A program made the translations under genes and the position numbers. A stretch of 64,000 nt of DNA from Thermomonas sp. Its GTDB lineage: Bacteria; Pseudomonadota; Gammaproteobacteria; Xanthomonadales; Xanthomonadaceae. Under the pieces are notes generated by a model, which was given only the letters and a program-made list of their open reading frames with translations, did no database searches and was not told the origin of the DNA. Shown here one piece after another: positions 29,290-38,100 of the stretch. The DNA is taken from contig JADKKV010000005.1 in assembly GCA_016720345.1 (NCBI GenBank), positions 620,001 to 684,000 of the forward strand, read 5' to 3'. Position 1 is the first letter of the stretch. Each line of letters starts with the position of its first letter.

Positions 29290-30383
29290 CGCGCCAGTTC
29301 CAGGAACAGCGCCTGGTAACGCTGGTTCATCAATTCGCGGCCATGCCGTTCCAGCGCCACCTTGCGTGCGTTCACCGCGAGCCGTGATGCCTGCGCCGGA
29401 TCGCGAAGGAGTTGTTCGATGGCATCGGCCATGGCCACCGGGTCCGACTCGGCGACGAGGCGGCCATCGATCCCGTCTTCGATCACCTCGCGCACGCCCG
29501 GCACCGCACTGCCGATCACCGCGCATCCGGCCGCCATGCCTTCGAGCAGGGCCAGCGGCATGCCCTCGTAATGGGTGGCAAGCACCGCCAGCTGGTGGCC
29601 AAGCAACAACTCCGGGACGTTTCGCACCACGCCGGGAAACTGCACCTGTTCGCCGATGCCGAGCTGGTTCGCCAGCTTCTCCAGTGGCTTGCGGTGCAGC
29701 GCCTTGCCGCCACCGGCGAACAGCACGGGCGGTGCCAGCCCGCGTTCGCGCAACAGCGCCACCGCGCGCAACAGCGTTGCGTGGTCCTTCTGCTTCGAAT
29801 AGCGGGCGACCATCACGATGCCGGGAACCCGCTGCGCGAACGGATGCGCGTCGGCTTCGGCGAAGGGTTCGAGGCGGATGCCGTTCGGGATCGCGATGGT
29901 GCGCGCCGCCGGCATGCCCATCTCCAGCAGCACCCGGCGCACGCCTTCGGAACAACCGACGATGCGGTCGGTGCGCTTCGCCAACCAGCGCGCCTGTGCC
30001 AGCCGCCACGCGGTGTAGCGCTCGCGGGTGTTGTGCTCGACGTGCACCAGGTGCGGCACCTTCGCCAGCACGCCGGCATAGCGCCCCCACAGGTGTTCGC
30101 TGAAGCCGTGCGCGACCAGCACGTCCGGACGGAATTCACGGCAGATGCGGACCAGCGCGATGACCGACGCCAGGTGCGACCAGCCCGGCACCATGCGCAG
30201 CGGCACCCCTGCACGCGCGAGCTCGGCGATGCGCTCCGGCGGCGTGCGCCGCTTGCGCCGCAGCACCAGCAGCGGTTCCACCGCATCGCCCTCGCGGGCT
30301 GCGTTCACCAGCTGGATCGCCACCTGGGTCGCGCCACCCGAGAAGCCGCCGGTGACGAAGTGCAGTACGCGCACCGCCGTCAT
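29286..30383 (-). CDS. Glycosyltransferase family 4
   Basis: GT-B fold retaining glycosyltransferase of 365 residues, cytoplasmic. The N-terminal acceptor domain begins MTAVRVLHFVTGGFSGGATQ, the glycine loop expected of GT4. The donor domain has VMVARYSKQKDHATLLRA and the E-X7-E motif region HYEGMPLALLEGMAAGCAVI. Donor sugar and acceptor are unknown; lipopolysaccharide or exopolysaccharide assembly is likely. The start overlaps the stop of the ArnT-like gene by 4 bases (ATGA), and the stop overlaps the end of convergent galE by 4 bases. A longer upstream frame was rejected as non-homologous. Confidence 0.9.
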   Translation of the reverse strand: MTAVRVLHFVTGGFSGGATQVAIQLVNAAREGDAVEPLLVLRRKRRTPPERIAELARAGVPLRMVPGWSHLASVIALVRICREFRPDVLVAHGFSEHLWGRYAGVLAKVPHLVHVEHNTRERYTAWRLAQARWLAKRTDRIVGCSEGVRRVLLEMGMPAARTIAIPNGIRLEPFAEADAHPFAQRVPGIVMVARYSKQKDHATLLRAVALLRERGLAPPVLFAGGGKALHRKPLEKLANQLGIGEQVQFPGVVRNVPELLLGHQLAVLATHYEGMPLALLEGMAAGCAVIGSAVPGVREVIEDGIDGRLVAESDPVAMADAIEQLLRDPAQASRLAVNARKVALERHGRELMNQRYQALFLELAR

Positions 30384-32032
30384 CGGCACTCCCGGGTCGC
30401 CGCGCCAGGCAGCAGCCACCAGCGGCGCCGGTTGGCATTGCCCATGTCGCGCGCGCGCGCGGTGTCCACGCACGCCGGCAGCACGCTGCCCTCGACCAGC
30501 AGCCAGCGCGGCGCCGGGGAGGCCTGCCGCTGCCACCCCAGCGCGTCGGCGAATTGCGCTTTCGGATCGCGCTTGAAGCCGAAGTCAGCGGCCGGGCGAT
30601 CCGCCATCAGCAACTGCTGTTCGCGCCAGCCGACCAGGCCCAGCTGCGCCGTCGGGCCGATCGCGGTGCCAACCTGCCGCATCAGCCCGCGCGAGGACGA
30701 ACCGTCATTGAGCAGCGGCGCCGCCACCAGCGAATACAGCACCCACAGGGTGGCCAGCAGCGCCACCAGCGCGGCCTGCGCGCGCCGGCGGCCGAACCAC
30801 AGCAAGGCGCCGATACCGACCCCGCCGGTGGCCACGAACATCGCGGCCAGCCCCTCGGCGACGGCGGCGTCGCGGCCCTCCATGAAGCGGCGCTCGAAGC
30901 CGGGCTCGCCGACCAGCATCGCCAGCCCCGCACCCACCATCGCCATCGAGAGCAGTCCGACGAAGCCCAGCAACAAGCGCTGCGCGCCCTGCTTGCGCAG
31001 GATCCCCGGCAGCAACGGCGCCAGCGCCAGGCACAGCATCGGCAGCGCCGGCAGGATGTACATGTCGCGCTTGCCGGACGGGATGCTGAAGAACACCAGC
31101 ACCAGCAGCACCCAGCCCAGCGGCAACAGCAGGCGCGCGTCGCGACGCTGCAGGCGGCGCCTCCAGGCCGGGATCGCCCACGGCAGCGCGAGCACGGTCG
31201 GCAGCCACGCGGTCAATGCCACCTCGATGAAGTACCAGGGCGGCTGGCCGTGGTGCCAGGCATTGGTGTAGCGGGTCACCGTCTGCCGGAACAGGATGTC
31301 GTTGATGTAGGCATCGTAGGCCGGCGACTGCTTGCCCAGCGCCGCCACCAGCATCGGCAGCAACCACACGCCACACGCGGCGACGAACGCCAGCGGCCCC
31401 AGCCAAAAACGCGGATTGCGCGCATGCAGGCGCACCGCCGGCCAACCGCGCCAGCGCGCGAACGCCGCCGGCAGCAGCATCAGCAAGGACAGCACGCCGA
31501 CCGCCTTGGTGATCGTGCCCAGCCCGGCCGCCGCCCAGCCCAGCGCCCACATCCGCCAGTCGGGCCCGCGCAGCAGGTGGCGCAGCAGGCCGTAGTTGGC
31601 CAGGGTGATCCAGAACACCGCCAGCGGATCGATCTGCGCCTTCTTCGCCTGCCAGGTGAACTGCAGCGCCAGCAGCAGCGCCCAGCCGGCATACAGCCCG
31701 ACACGCCGCGTCCACAGCCGGGTACCCAGGTCGACCACGCACCACAGCGTGCCCAGCGCCGCCAGCAGCGAAGGCAGCAGGAACGCGATCCGCAGGTTGC
31801 CGGTCGCCGACAGCACCACCGCCTGCAGCCACATGAACAGCGGTGGCTTGTCCGAATACAGCTCGCTGCCGCGATGCGGGAACAGCCAGTCGCCACTCTC
31901 CACCATCTGCTTCGCGACGAGGGCGAAGCGGGGTTCGTCCGCCGGCCATGGATCGCGCAGGCCCAGCCCGGTGCCGAGGATCAGCAGGGCGAACAGCCAG
32001 AACAGCCGGGTATTGCGTTGCGCTCGGGTCAT
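30380..32032 (-). CDS. ArnT-like (GT83) membrane glycosyltransferase, second copy
   Basis: Polytopic protein of 550 residues. The N-terminus has a membrane helix and then LRDPWPADEPRFALVAKQM, the DE-containing catalytic loop of ArnT/PMT proteins, followed by GSELYSDKPPLFMWLQA. Further loops include WQAKKAQIDPLAVFW and IPSGKRDMYILPALPM. It shares family but not close sequence with the protein at 26562-28208, so substrates probably differ. It is translationally coupled to the GT4 gene downstream, suggesting one glycan pathway. Confidence 0.87.
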   Translation of the reverse strand: MTRAQRNTRLFWLFALLILGTGLGLRDPWPADEPRFALVAKQMVESGDWLFPHRGSELYSDKPPLFMWLQAVVLSATGNLRIAFLLPSLLAALGTLWCVVDLGTRLWTRRVGLYAGWALLLALQFTWQAKKAQIDPLAVFWITLANYGLLRHLLRGPDWRMWALGWAAAGLGTITKAVGVLSLLMLLPAAFARWRGWPAVRLHARNPRFWLGPLAFVAACGVWLLPMLVAALGKQSPAYDAYINDILFRQTVTRYTNAWHHGQPPWYFIEVALTAWLPTVLALPWAIPAWRRRLQRRDARLLLPLGWVLLVLVFFSIPSGKRDMYILPALPMLCLALAPLLPGILRKQGAQRLLLGFVGLLSMAMVGAGLAMLVGEPGFERRFMEGRDAAVAEGLAAMFVATGGVGIGALLWFGRRRAQAALVALLATLWVLYSLVAAPLLNDGSSSRGLMRQVGTAIGPTAQLGLVGWREQQLLMADRPAADFGFKRDPKAQFADALGWQRQASPAPRWLLVEGSVLPACVDTARARDMGNANRRRWWLLPGAATRECR

Positions 32033-32055
32033 CGCGCGATCATAGCGACGCCCGC

Positions 32056-33339
32056 TTACGGCTTCCGCAGTCGCGCGTAGAAGAAGCCGTCCATCCCGCA
32101 CTCGCCCGGCAGGCGCTGGCTGCCGAAGCCGGTGTCGTGGCCGAAGCGGGCAGCGAGCGGTTCCAGCACGGCATCCGGCGTGCGCGCGAGGAAGGCCTCG
32201 ACCTGCGCCGCGTTCTCCTCCCGCAGGATCGAGCAGGTGGCGTACAGCAACGTGCCGCCCGCCGCCAGCAGCGGCCAGACCGCATCCAGCAGCGCCGATT
32301 GGGTGGCGGCCAGCGCGGCGATGTCGGCTTCACGCCGGTGCAGCAGCACGTCCGGTTGCCGGCGCACGATGCCGGTGGCGCTGCATGGCGCGTCGACCAG
32401 GATCGCGTCGAACGGCGTGCCGTCCCACCAGCGATCCGGGTGCGTGGCATCCGCGGCGCGCGCATCGATGGCGAGCCTCAGGCGCGCGAAGGTGTCCTGC
32501 ATGCGCCGCACCCGGCGCGGGTCGACATCCAGCGCGGTGATCCGCAACGAGGGGTCGCGCTCGGCCAGGTGCGCGCTCTTGCCACCGGGGGCGGCGCAGG
32601 CATCCAGCACCCGCGCACCTGCCGGCGGCGCAAGCGCATCGGCCACCCGCTGCGCGGCGGCGTCCTGCACCGAGACCACGCCATCATCGAAGCCCGGCAG
32701 CTGGTTCACCGGTTGCGAGGCCTGCAGCCGGATCGCGTCGGCCAGCCCCGCATCGACATCCGCCCCGAGGCCGGCCTCATGCAGGCGCGCAAGATAGGCG
32801 TCGCGGGTGGTCGCCCGTGCATGCACGCGCAGCCACATCGGCGCCTCCTGCGCGCTGGCGGCGAAGATCTCGGCGGCCTGGCGCGGCCAGTCGGCGCGGA
32901 CGCGGCGGGCCAGCCAGTCAGGCCAGTCGCCATCCGCCGGGGCCGCCGGCAGCCCGTCGCGCTGCGCGCGCCGCAACAACGCGTTGACCAGCCCGGCCTG
33001 GTGCGGACGCCCGAGTGCGCGCGCGGCATCCACGCTGGCGGCGATCACCGCGTGCGCCGGCATCCCCAGCGCCTGCTGGGCAAACCCGGCGTGCAGCAGG
33101 GCGCGCACTTCATGGTCGCGCTGGCCCAGTGGTTTCGGCAGCCACTGCGACAGCGCGGCATCGAAGCGCGTGCGCTGGCGCAGGGCGGCGAACACGATCG
33201 CCTCGACCATCGCCCGGTCGCGCGGATCAGCCAGTGCCGGCAACGCCGCCGCCAGGCTCGCCTTCAGAGAGCTCCCGCGATGCAGGACCGCATCCAGCAC
33301 GCGCGCGGCGCTGACGCGGGTGGCGACGCCGCTGTTCAT
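32056..33339 (-). CDS. rsmB: 16S rRNA m5C967 methyltransferase
   Basis: RNA cytosine-C5 methyltransferase of 427 residues. An N-terminal NusB-like RNA-binding domain (about 1-140) is followed by a Rossmann SAM domain with [16 protein letters not shown], the first catalytic cysteine in [13 protein letters not shown] and the second in YATCSIL. Length is normal. The start codon overlaps the fmt stop by 4 bases, giving the usual def-fmt-rsmB gene order. Confidence 0.96.
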   Translation of the reverse strand: MNSGVATRVSAARVLDAVLHRGSSLKASLAAALPALADPRDRAMVEAIVFAALRQRTRFDAALSQWLPKPLGQRDHEVRALLHAGFAQQALGMPAHAVIAASVDAARALGRPHQAGLVNALLRRAQRDGLPAAPADGDWPDWLARRVRADWPRQAAEIFAASAQEAPMWLRVHARATTRDAYLARLHEAGLGADVDAGLADAIRLQASQPVNQLPGFDDGVVSVQDAAAQRVADALAPPAGARVLDACAAPGGKSAHLAERDPSLRITALDVDPRRVRRMQDTFARLRLAIDARAADATHPDRWWDGTPFDAILVDAPCSATGIVRRQPDVLLHRREADIAALAATQSALLDAVWPLLAAGGTLLYATCSILREENAAQVEAFLARTPDAVLEPLAARFGHDTGFGSQRLPGECGMDGFFYARLRKP

Positions 33340-34253
33340 GCGCGCAGGTCGCGCCGTGCGTTCAGGTAGTCGGCCGCGGTGATCGCCTTGCCGCCATCGC
33401 GCTGCAACACCCGCAGCCGCAGCGCGCCAGTGCCGCAGGCCACGTCGATGCCGTCCCTGCCTGCGCGCAGCACGGTCCCCGGCAAGGCCGCATGCGCTTC
33501 ATCGAGCGCCACCGCGCCGTGGATGCGCACGCGTTCGCCGGCCAGTTGCGCCTCCGCCATCGGCCACGGATTGAACGCGCGCACCCTGTTCGCCAGCGCC
33601 ACCGCCGGCCGCGACCAGTCCAGCCTGGCCTCGGTCTTGTCGATCTTGTGCGCGTAGGTCACGCCCTCGTCCGGCTGCGGATACGCCGGCAGGCGGATGC
33701 TGGCGCGCAGCAGGCCCAGGCCATCGGCCAGCACCTGTGCGCCGAGCGCGGACAGGCGATCGTGCAGCTGGCCGCCGGTCTCGTTGGCGCCGATGTCCAG
33801 CGCCTGCGCCAGCAGCACCGGGCCGGTGTCCAGCCCCTTTTCCATCTGCATCAGGCACACGCCGCTGCGGGTGTCGCCGGCTTCGATCGCGCGCTGGATC
33901 GGCGCCGCGCCGCGCCAGCGCGGCAGCAGCGAAGCGTGCACGTTCCAGCAGCCATGCACGGGGATATCCAGCACCGACTGCGGCAGGATCAGGCCGTAGG
34001 CCACCACCACCATCAGGTCGGGCTTGAGCGCGCGCAGTGCCTGCTTCGACAGCGCTGATTTGAAGTTTTCCGGTTGCAGCACCGGGATTCCGCGCTGCAC
34101 CGCCTCCAGCTTCACCGGCGACGGGGCCAGCCCGCGCCCGCGCCCGGCCGGGCGATCCGGCTGGGTGTAGACGGCGACCACCTCGGCCTTGCCGGCGGCC
34201 GCCCGCAGGCAGGGCACGGCGAACTCCGGCGTGCCGGCGAAGACGATGCGCAT
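33336..34253 (-). CDS. fmt: Methionyl-tRNA formyltransferase
   Basis: Formylates initiator methionyl-tRNA using 10-formyl-tetrahydrofolate; 305 residues. The start [16 protein letters not shown] is diagnostic. The formyl-donor site has [20 protein letters not shown] and the C-terminal OB-like domain continues to residue 305. The ATG at 34253 is chosen; the open frame upstream of it is antisense to lysM and unrelated. It lies 20 bases after def. Confidence 0.97.
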   Translation of the reverse strand: MRIVFAGTPEFAVPCLRAAAGKAEVVAVYTQPDRPAGRGRGLAPSPVKLEAVQRGIPVLQPENFKSALSKQALRALKPDLMVVVAYGLILPQSVLDIPVHGCWNVHASLLPRWRGAAPIQRAIEAGDTRSGVCLMQMEKGLDTGPVLLAQALDIGANETGGQLHDRLSALGAQVLADGLGLLRASIRLPAYPQPDEGVTYAHKIDKTEARLDWSRPAVALANRVRAFNPWPMAEAQLAGERVRIHGAVALDEAHAALPGTVLRAGRDGIDVACGTGALRLRVLQRDGGKAITAADYLNARRDLRA

Positions 34254-34273
34254 CGGGTCAGGCGGCGCGGCTG

Positions 34274-34786
34274 CTAGGCCGCATGCTTGCGCGCCTTCGC
34301 CAGCTTCTTGCGGACCATTTCGCGCTTGAGCGGGCTCAGGTAGTCGACGAACAGCTTGCCGTCCAGGTGATCCATCTCGTGCTGGATGCAGACCGCCAGC
34401 ACGCCGTCGGCCTCGATCGTGAATGGCGTGCCATGGCGATCCAGCGCCGATACCGTGATGCTGTCGCTGCGGGTGACGTCGGCGTAGATGCCGGGCACCG
34501 ACAGGCAGCCCTCCTGGTAGACCTGCTCGCCCTCGCGGGCGGAGATTTCCGGATTCACGAACACCAGCGGCCGGCTTTTGTCCTCGGTCACGTCTATGAC
34601 CATGAAGCGCCGGTGGACGTCGACCTGGCTGGCCGCAAGGCCGATGCCGGGGGCTTCGTACATGGTCTCGAACATGTCGTCGAACAATTGCTGGAACGAC
34701 GGTTCGGCGAGCTGTGCGGGTTCGACCGGCACCGCCTTCGTGCGCAGGCGCGGATCGGGGAATTCGAGGATCGGGAGCAGGGCCAT
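34274..34786 (-). CDS. def: Peptide deformylase
   Basis: Metalloenzyme of 170 residues removing the N-formyl group from nascent proteins. All three motifs are present: [17 protein letters not shown] (metal Cys) and HEMDHLDG (metal His pair and catalytic Glu). Start [15 protein letters not shown] at ATG 34786. It leads the def-fmt-rsmB operon, divergent from lysM across 161 bases. Confidence 0.97.
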   Translation of the reverse strand: MALLPILEFPDPRLRTKAVPVEPAQLAEPSFQQLFDDMFETMYEAPGIGLAASQVDVHRRFMVIDVTEDKSRPLVFVNPEISAREGEQVYQEGCLSVPGIYADVTRSDSITVSALDRHGTPFTIEADGVLAVCIQHEMDHLDGKLFVDYLSPLKREMVRKKLAKARKHAA

Positions 34787-34875
34787 GGCGAACAATCCGC
34801 TGGACGATATCCGGGGCAAGCTGCCGCAGTCGCGGGCAGGGTTGCGATTGTACCGCGCGCAACCTTGCTCCCCGC

Positions 34876-34906
34876 TTGCCAGCGGCGCGTGCTTGTGGTC
34901 TATAGT
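34876..34906 (+). promoter_or_regulatory. Candidate lysM promoter
   Basis: TATAGT at 34901-34906 is a good -10 element 41 bases before the lysM start. The best upstream hexamer is TTGCCA at 34876-34881, with a long 19-base spacer. On the other strand TACAAT at 34847-34852 could be the -10 of def, but no clear -35 was found for it. Both calls rest on AT-rich hexamers standing out in GC-rich sequence. Confidence 0.4.
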
Positions 34907-34947
34907 GGCCCGGCTTCAGGGGGTTTTTTACCAAGGGGAGCGGGGAG

Positions 34948-36147
34948 ATGGCCGCCATGCTTGAACGAGTTTCTGATTTCGTGCGCGCTAACGCGCCGCG
35001 CCCGCGCCGGTTGCGCACCCTGCTGGCGACCGCGCTGCTGACGGTGGCCGCCTTCGGTGCCGCCGCGCAGCTGCGGCCGGACCACCCGGACAGCTACGTG
35101 GTCAAGCGTGGCGACACCCTGTGGGACATTGCCGGCCGCTTCCTGCAGCGCCCGTGGCTGTGGCCGGAAATCTGGCAGGCCAACCCGCAGATCAAGAACC
35201 CGCACCTGATCTACCCCGGCGACGTCATCAGCCTGGCCTACACGGACCGCGTGGGCCTGCAGGCCGGGCCGCGCACGGATAGCCCGGTCAGCGCGGTGCC
35301 TCTGGCCGAAATCGAGCCTTTCCTCAAGGACCTGCGCGTGGTCGACAGCCTCGACGGCCTGCCCTACGTGGTCGGCCTCGAGGAAGACCGCATGCGCGGC
35401 AGCAATGGCCAGGTCGCCTACATCAGCGGGCTGGACGGCATCGCCCCCGGCCAGCGCTACCTGGTGGTGCGACCCGAGAAGCGCTACCGCCACGTCGACC
35501 GCTCCGGTTATTGCTGCGACCTGTTCCAGAGCGAGGACCTCGACGCCCGCGGCGAGCACATGGCCGAGGCGGGCACGATGTGGAGCAACATCGTGTTCCC
35601 GAGCAAGACCACCGAATTCATCGGCTATGAGTTGATGACCCAGTCCACCGGCACCGTGACCCGCGGCGAAGTGGACGGGATCCAGGCCTCGACCCTGCTG
35701 CTGGACAGCGAAGGCCGCGAGGTCCGGGTCGGCGATCGCCTGGTCCCGGTCGAAGCGCAGCCGTACGACCTCCAGTTCGTCCCGCATCCGCCGAGCCAGC
35801 AGCAGGAATACGGCCGGCTGCAGGTGATGGCGGTGGCCGACATGATGACCACCGGCGGCCCGCACGACGTGATCGCGCTGTCCGGCGGCAGCGCGCAGGG
35901 CATCGACAACGGCACCGTGTTCTCGGTGTGGCGCCGTGGCCAGTCCAGGGTCGACCGGGTCAGGACCGACCTTGACCGCGACGAGGACACCGTGATGTTC
36001 GAATCGAAGGTGCGCATGCCGGACGAGTTCGCCGGCCATGCGATGGTGTTCCGCACCTTCGACAAGGTCAGCTACGCGCTGGTGATGAGCAGCGTGAAGC
36101 CGACCCGGGTCGGCTACGAGCTCAAGCACCCCGACGCACCGTACTGA
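34948..36147 (+). CDS. LysM-domain envelope protein
   Basis: A 399-residue exported protein. The N-terminal hydrophobic segment ([19 protein letters not shown], about 26-44) is a signal peptide or anchor. One LysM peptidoglycan-binding domain follows at about 50-100 ([17 protein letters not shown], then [13 protein letters not shown]). The remaining 290 residues have no named catalytic domain. The def / lysM-dprA arrangement is conserved in many gammaproteobacteria, but the protein's role is undetermined. A purine-rich GGGGAGCGGGGAG precedes the ATG. Confidence 0.92.
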   Translation: MAAMLERVSDFVRANAPRPRRLRTLLATALLTVAAFGAAAQLRPDHPDSYVVKRGDTLWDIAGRFLQRPWLWPEIWQANPQIKNPHLIYPGDVISLAYTDRVGLQAGPRTDSPVSAVPLAEIEPFLKDLRVVDSLDGLPYVVGLEEDRMRGSNGQVAYISGLDGIAPGQRYLVVRPEKRYRHVDRSGYCCDLFQSEDLDARGEHMAEAGTMWSNIVFPSKTTEFIGYELMTQSTGTVTRGEVDGIQASTLLLDSEGREVRVGDRLVPVEAQPYDLQFVPHPPSQQQEYGRLQVMAVADMMTTGGPHDVIALSGGSAQGIDNGTVFSVWRRGQSRVDRVRTDLDRDEDTVMFESKVRMPDEFAGHAMVFRTFDKVSYALVMSSVKPTRVGYELKHPDAPY

Positions 36148-36173
36148 TCGGGTAGTTTCCCGACACCAGGAAG

Positions 36174-36197
36174 CGACGGCGCCCGAGGGCGCCGTCG
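36174..36197 (+). terminator. Hairpin after lysM
   Basis: A perfect 11-bp stem CGACGGCGCCC (36174-36184) / GGGCGCCGTCG (36187-36197) with a 2-base loop lies 27 bases after the lysM stop and 25 bases before dprA. The following TCGTTTGC is only weakly T-rich, so it may be a partial terminator or an RNA-stabilising structure that sets the lysM to dprA ratio. Confidence 0.55.
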
Positions 36198-36221
36198 TCG
36201 TTTGCGGCCGATGCTGCGCAG

Positions 36222-37367
36222 ATGCCGGCATCCATCGCACATCCGCCCCGAGGACCCCTGTCGCTGCTGCGCCTGCTCGCCAGCGGCGCCCGTGCCGGCG
36301 CGCTGCGGCGCCTGCTGGACAGCCATGGTGATGCCGATGCCGCGCTGGCGGCTGGCGCGCGCGACTGGGCCAGCCACGGCCTGGATGCGGGGGCCTGCCA
36401 TGCCATCCGCCACCCGGATCCGGCGGTGATGGCGCGTGGCGAACGCTGGCTCGACGCGCCAAACCGGCAACTGATCGGCTGGCGCGATCCGGACTACCCG
36501 CCGCTGCTGCGGCGGATCCCGGGCCCGCCGGCGGTGCTGTTCGTGGCCGGGGATCCGGGCCTGCTGTGGCGGCCGGCGGTCGCGGTGGTCGGCAGCCGCG
36601 CCGCGACCGCCGGTGGCCGCGCCAACGCGACTGCCTTTGCCACCGCGCTGGCGGGCGCGGGGCTGTGCGTGGCCAGCGGGCTGGCGGCCGGGATCGATGC
36701 CGCCGCGCATGCCGCGACCCTGGACGCCGGCGGCGCCACCGTCGCGGTCCTCGGCACCGGCCCGGACATCGCGTACCCGTCGCGGCACCGCGCCCTGCTC
36801 GAGCGGATCGCCGGCCACGGCGCGGTGGTCAGCGAACACCCGCCCGGCACCGAGCCGCTGCGCCAGTTCTTCCCCAGCCGCAACCGCATCCTCGCCGGGC
36901 TGTGCCTGGGCACCCTGGTGGTGGAGGCGGCGGAACGCTCCGGCGCGCTGATCACGGCGCGGCTGGCGGCGGAGGCCGGGCGCGAGGTGTTCGCCCTGCC
37001 CGGTTCCATCCACAACCCGATGGCGCGTGGCTGCCACCGGCTGATCCGCGACGGCGCCAGCCTGGTGGAGTCTCCGCAGGAGGTACTGGCGGTGATCGGC
37101 CCGCTCGCGGCCGACCTCGCCCGGGCCTTGCGCGGGGAACTGGGCGCCCCCATCCATACGACCGAGCCGATTCCGGACCCTGCGATCCTGTCCGATCCAG
37201 ACTACAACCGCTTGTGGCAAGCCATGGGGCACGACCCAACCGGTATGGATGACCTGGTCGAACGGACCGGATTGACGGCCGCCGCACTGTCCTCCATGCT
37301 GCTGGCGCTGGAGCTGGAAGGGCGGGTTGCGGCGGAGCATGGCCGCTACTGCCGGATCGGGGTCTGA
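36222..37367 (+). CDS. dprA: DNA-processing protein DprA
   Basis: Loads RecA on incoming single-stranded DNA during natural transformation; 381 residues. The central Rossmann-like domain has [25 protein letters not shown] and [13 protein letters not shown], all DprA signatures. A C-terminal winged helix covers about 315-375 ([20 protein letters not shown]). The ATG at 36222 gives a full-length N-terminal SAM-like region. Followed by smg, as in related genomes. Confidence 0.95.
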   Translation: MPASIAHPPRGPLSLLRLLASGARAGALRRLLDSHGDADAALAAGARDWASHGLDAGACHAIRHPDPAVMARGERWLDAPNRQLIGWRDPDYPPLLRRIPGPPAVLFVAGDPGLLWRPAVAVVGSRAATAGGRANATAFATALAGAGLCVASGLAAGIDAAAHAATLDAGGATVAVLGTGPDIAYPSRHRALLERIAGHGAVVSEHPPGTEPLRQFFPSRNRILAGLCLGTLVVEAAERSGALITARLAAEAGREVFALPGSIHNPMARGCHRLIRDGASLVESPQEVLAVIGPLAADLARALRGELGAPIHTTEPIPDPAILSDPDYNRLWQAMGHDPTGMDDLVERTGLTAAALSSMLLALELEGRVAAEHGRYCRIGV

Positions 37368-37429
37368 GACTGCCCGGTTCAACCCGGGTGTTTGCCTCCA
37401 CAGCGTCGTCGCGGCGCAGGCCGAGGGCC

Positions 37430-37921
37430 ATGAAAGAAAGCATCCTGGATGTCCTGCTGTACCTGTTCGAGCACTACTTCACCAACGATGCGATCAGCGT
37501 CGACGGCGACGACCTCACCGCCCAGAACGGCCCGCTGATGGGCGAATTGTCCGAGGCCGGCTTCTCCACCGCGGAAATCCGTCGCGCCTTCGACTGGCTG
37601 GATGCGCTTGCACGGCAGCGTCCAGCGCCCGGGCAGCCGCGGACCGGCGGTCCCACCCGGGTCTTCCATGGCGCCGAGCTGGACAAGCTGGACACCGAAT
37701 CGCGGGGCTTCCTGCTGTTCCTGGAACAGCACGGCGTGCTCGACGCCGACCAGCGCGAGCTGGTGCTGGACCGGGCGATGGCGCTGGACCAGGAGGAGCT
37801 GGACCTGGACGACCTCAAGTGGGTCGTGCTGATGGTCCTGTTCAACCAGCCGGGGTCCGAGGCCGCGTACGCCTGGATGGAAACCCAGATGTTCCTGGAC
37901 GAACCCGAACCGGTGCATTGA
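37430..37921 (+). CDS. smg: Smg family protein
   Basis: A 163-residue acidic protein of the Smg (DUF494) family, recognised from [19 protein letters not shown] and the C-terminal [14 protein letters not shown]. The family is found between dprA and topA in many proteobacteria; its function is not established. The ATG at 37430 with GAGGG before it was chosen over an in-frame start at 37388 that lacks family similarity. Confidence 0.92.
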   Translation: MKESILDVLLYLFEHYFTNDAISVDGDDLTAQNGPLMGELSEAGFSTAEIRRAFDWLDALARQRPAPGQPRTGGPTRVFHGAELDKLDTESRGFLLFLEQHGVLDADQRELVLDRAMALDQEELDLDDLKWVVLMVLFNQPGSEAAYAWMETQMFLDEPEPVH

Positions 37922-37967
37922 CCGCCCCGTCGCGGGGGAGTCCCGGGGCCGGCGGCGGCGGTCGCGC

Positions 37968-38003
37968 TTGACACGGCCCCGCCCCCCGTGATTCCACTGT
38001 AAT
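37968..38003 (+). promoter_or_regulatory. Candidate topA promoter
   Basis: A consensus -35 TTGACA at 37968-37973 is followed after 17 bases by ATTCCA (37991-37996), a weak -10. A better -10 sequence, TGTAAT, begins at 37998 but with 24-base spacing. The position, between smg and topA and ahead of a leader hairpin, fits a topA promoter; topA promoters elsewhere respond to supercoiling. Confidence 0.4.
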
Positions 38004-38016
38004 AAGGAACACGCCG

Positions 38017-38044
38017 AACGCCCGGGGCCTCCGCTCCGGGCGTT
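38017..38044 (+). other. Hairpin in the topA leader
   Basis: A 9-bp stem AACGCCCGG (38017-38025) / CCGGGCGTT (38036-38044) with a 10-base loop, 57 bases before the topA start. It lies downstream of the candidate promoter, so it would be in the topA leader RNA. It resembles a terminator stem but lacks a T tract (GGCTTC follows). It could end smg transcription or tune topA expression. Confidence 0.5.
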
Positions 38045-38100
38045 GGCTTCTGCGGTGTCCCGCGACACCGCCTCCACCGCATCCCCGGAAGCTGCGCCAC

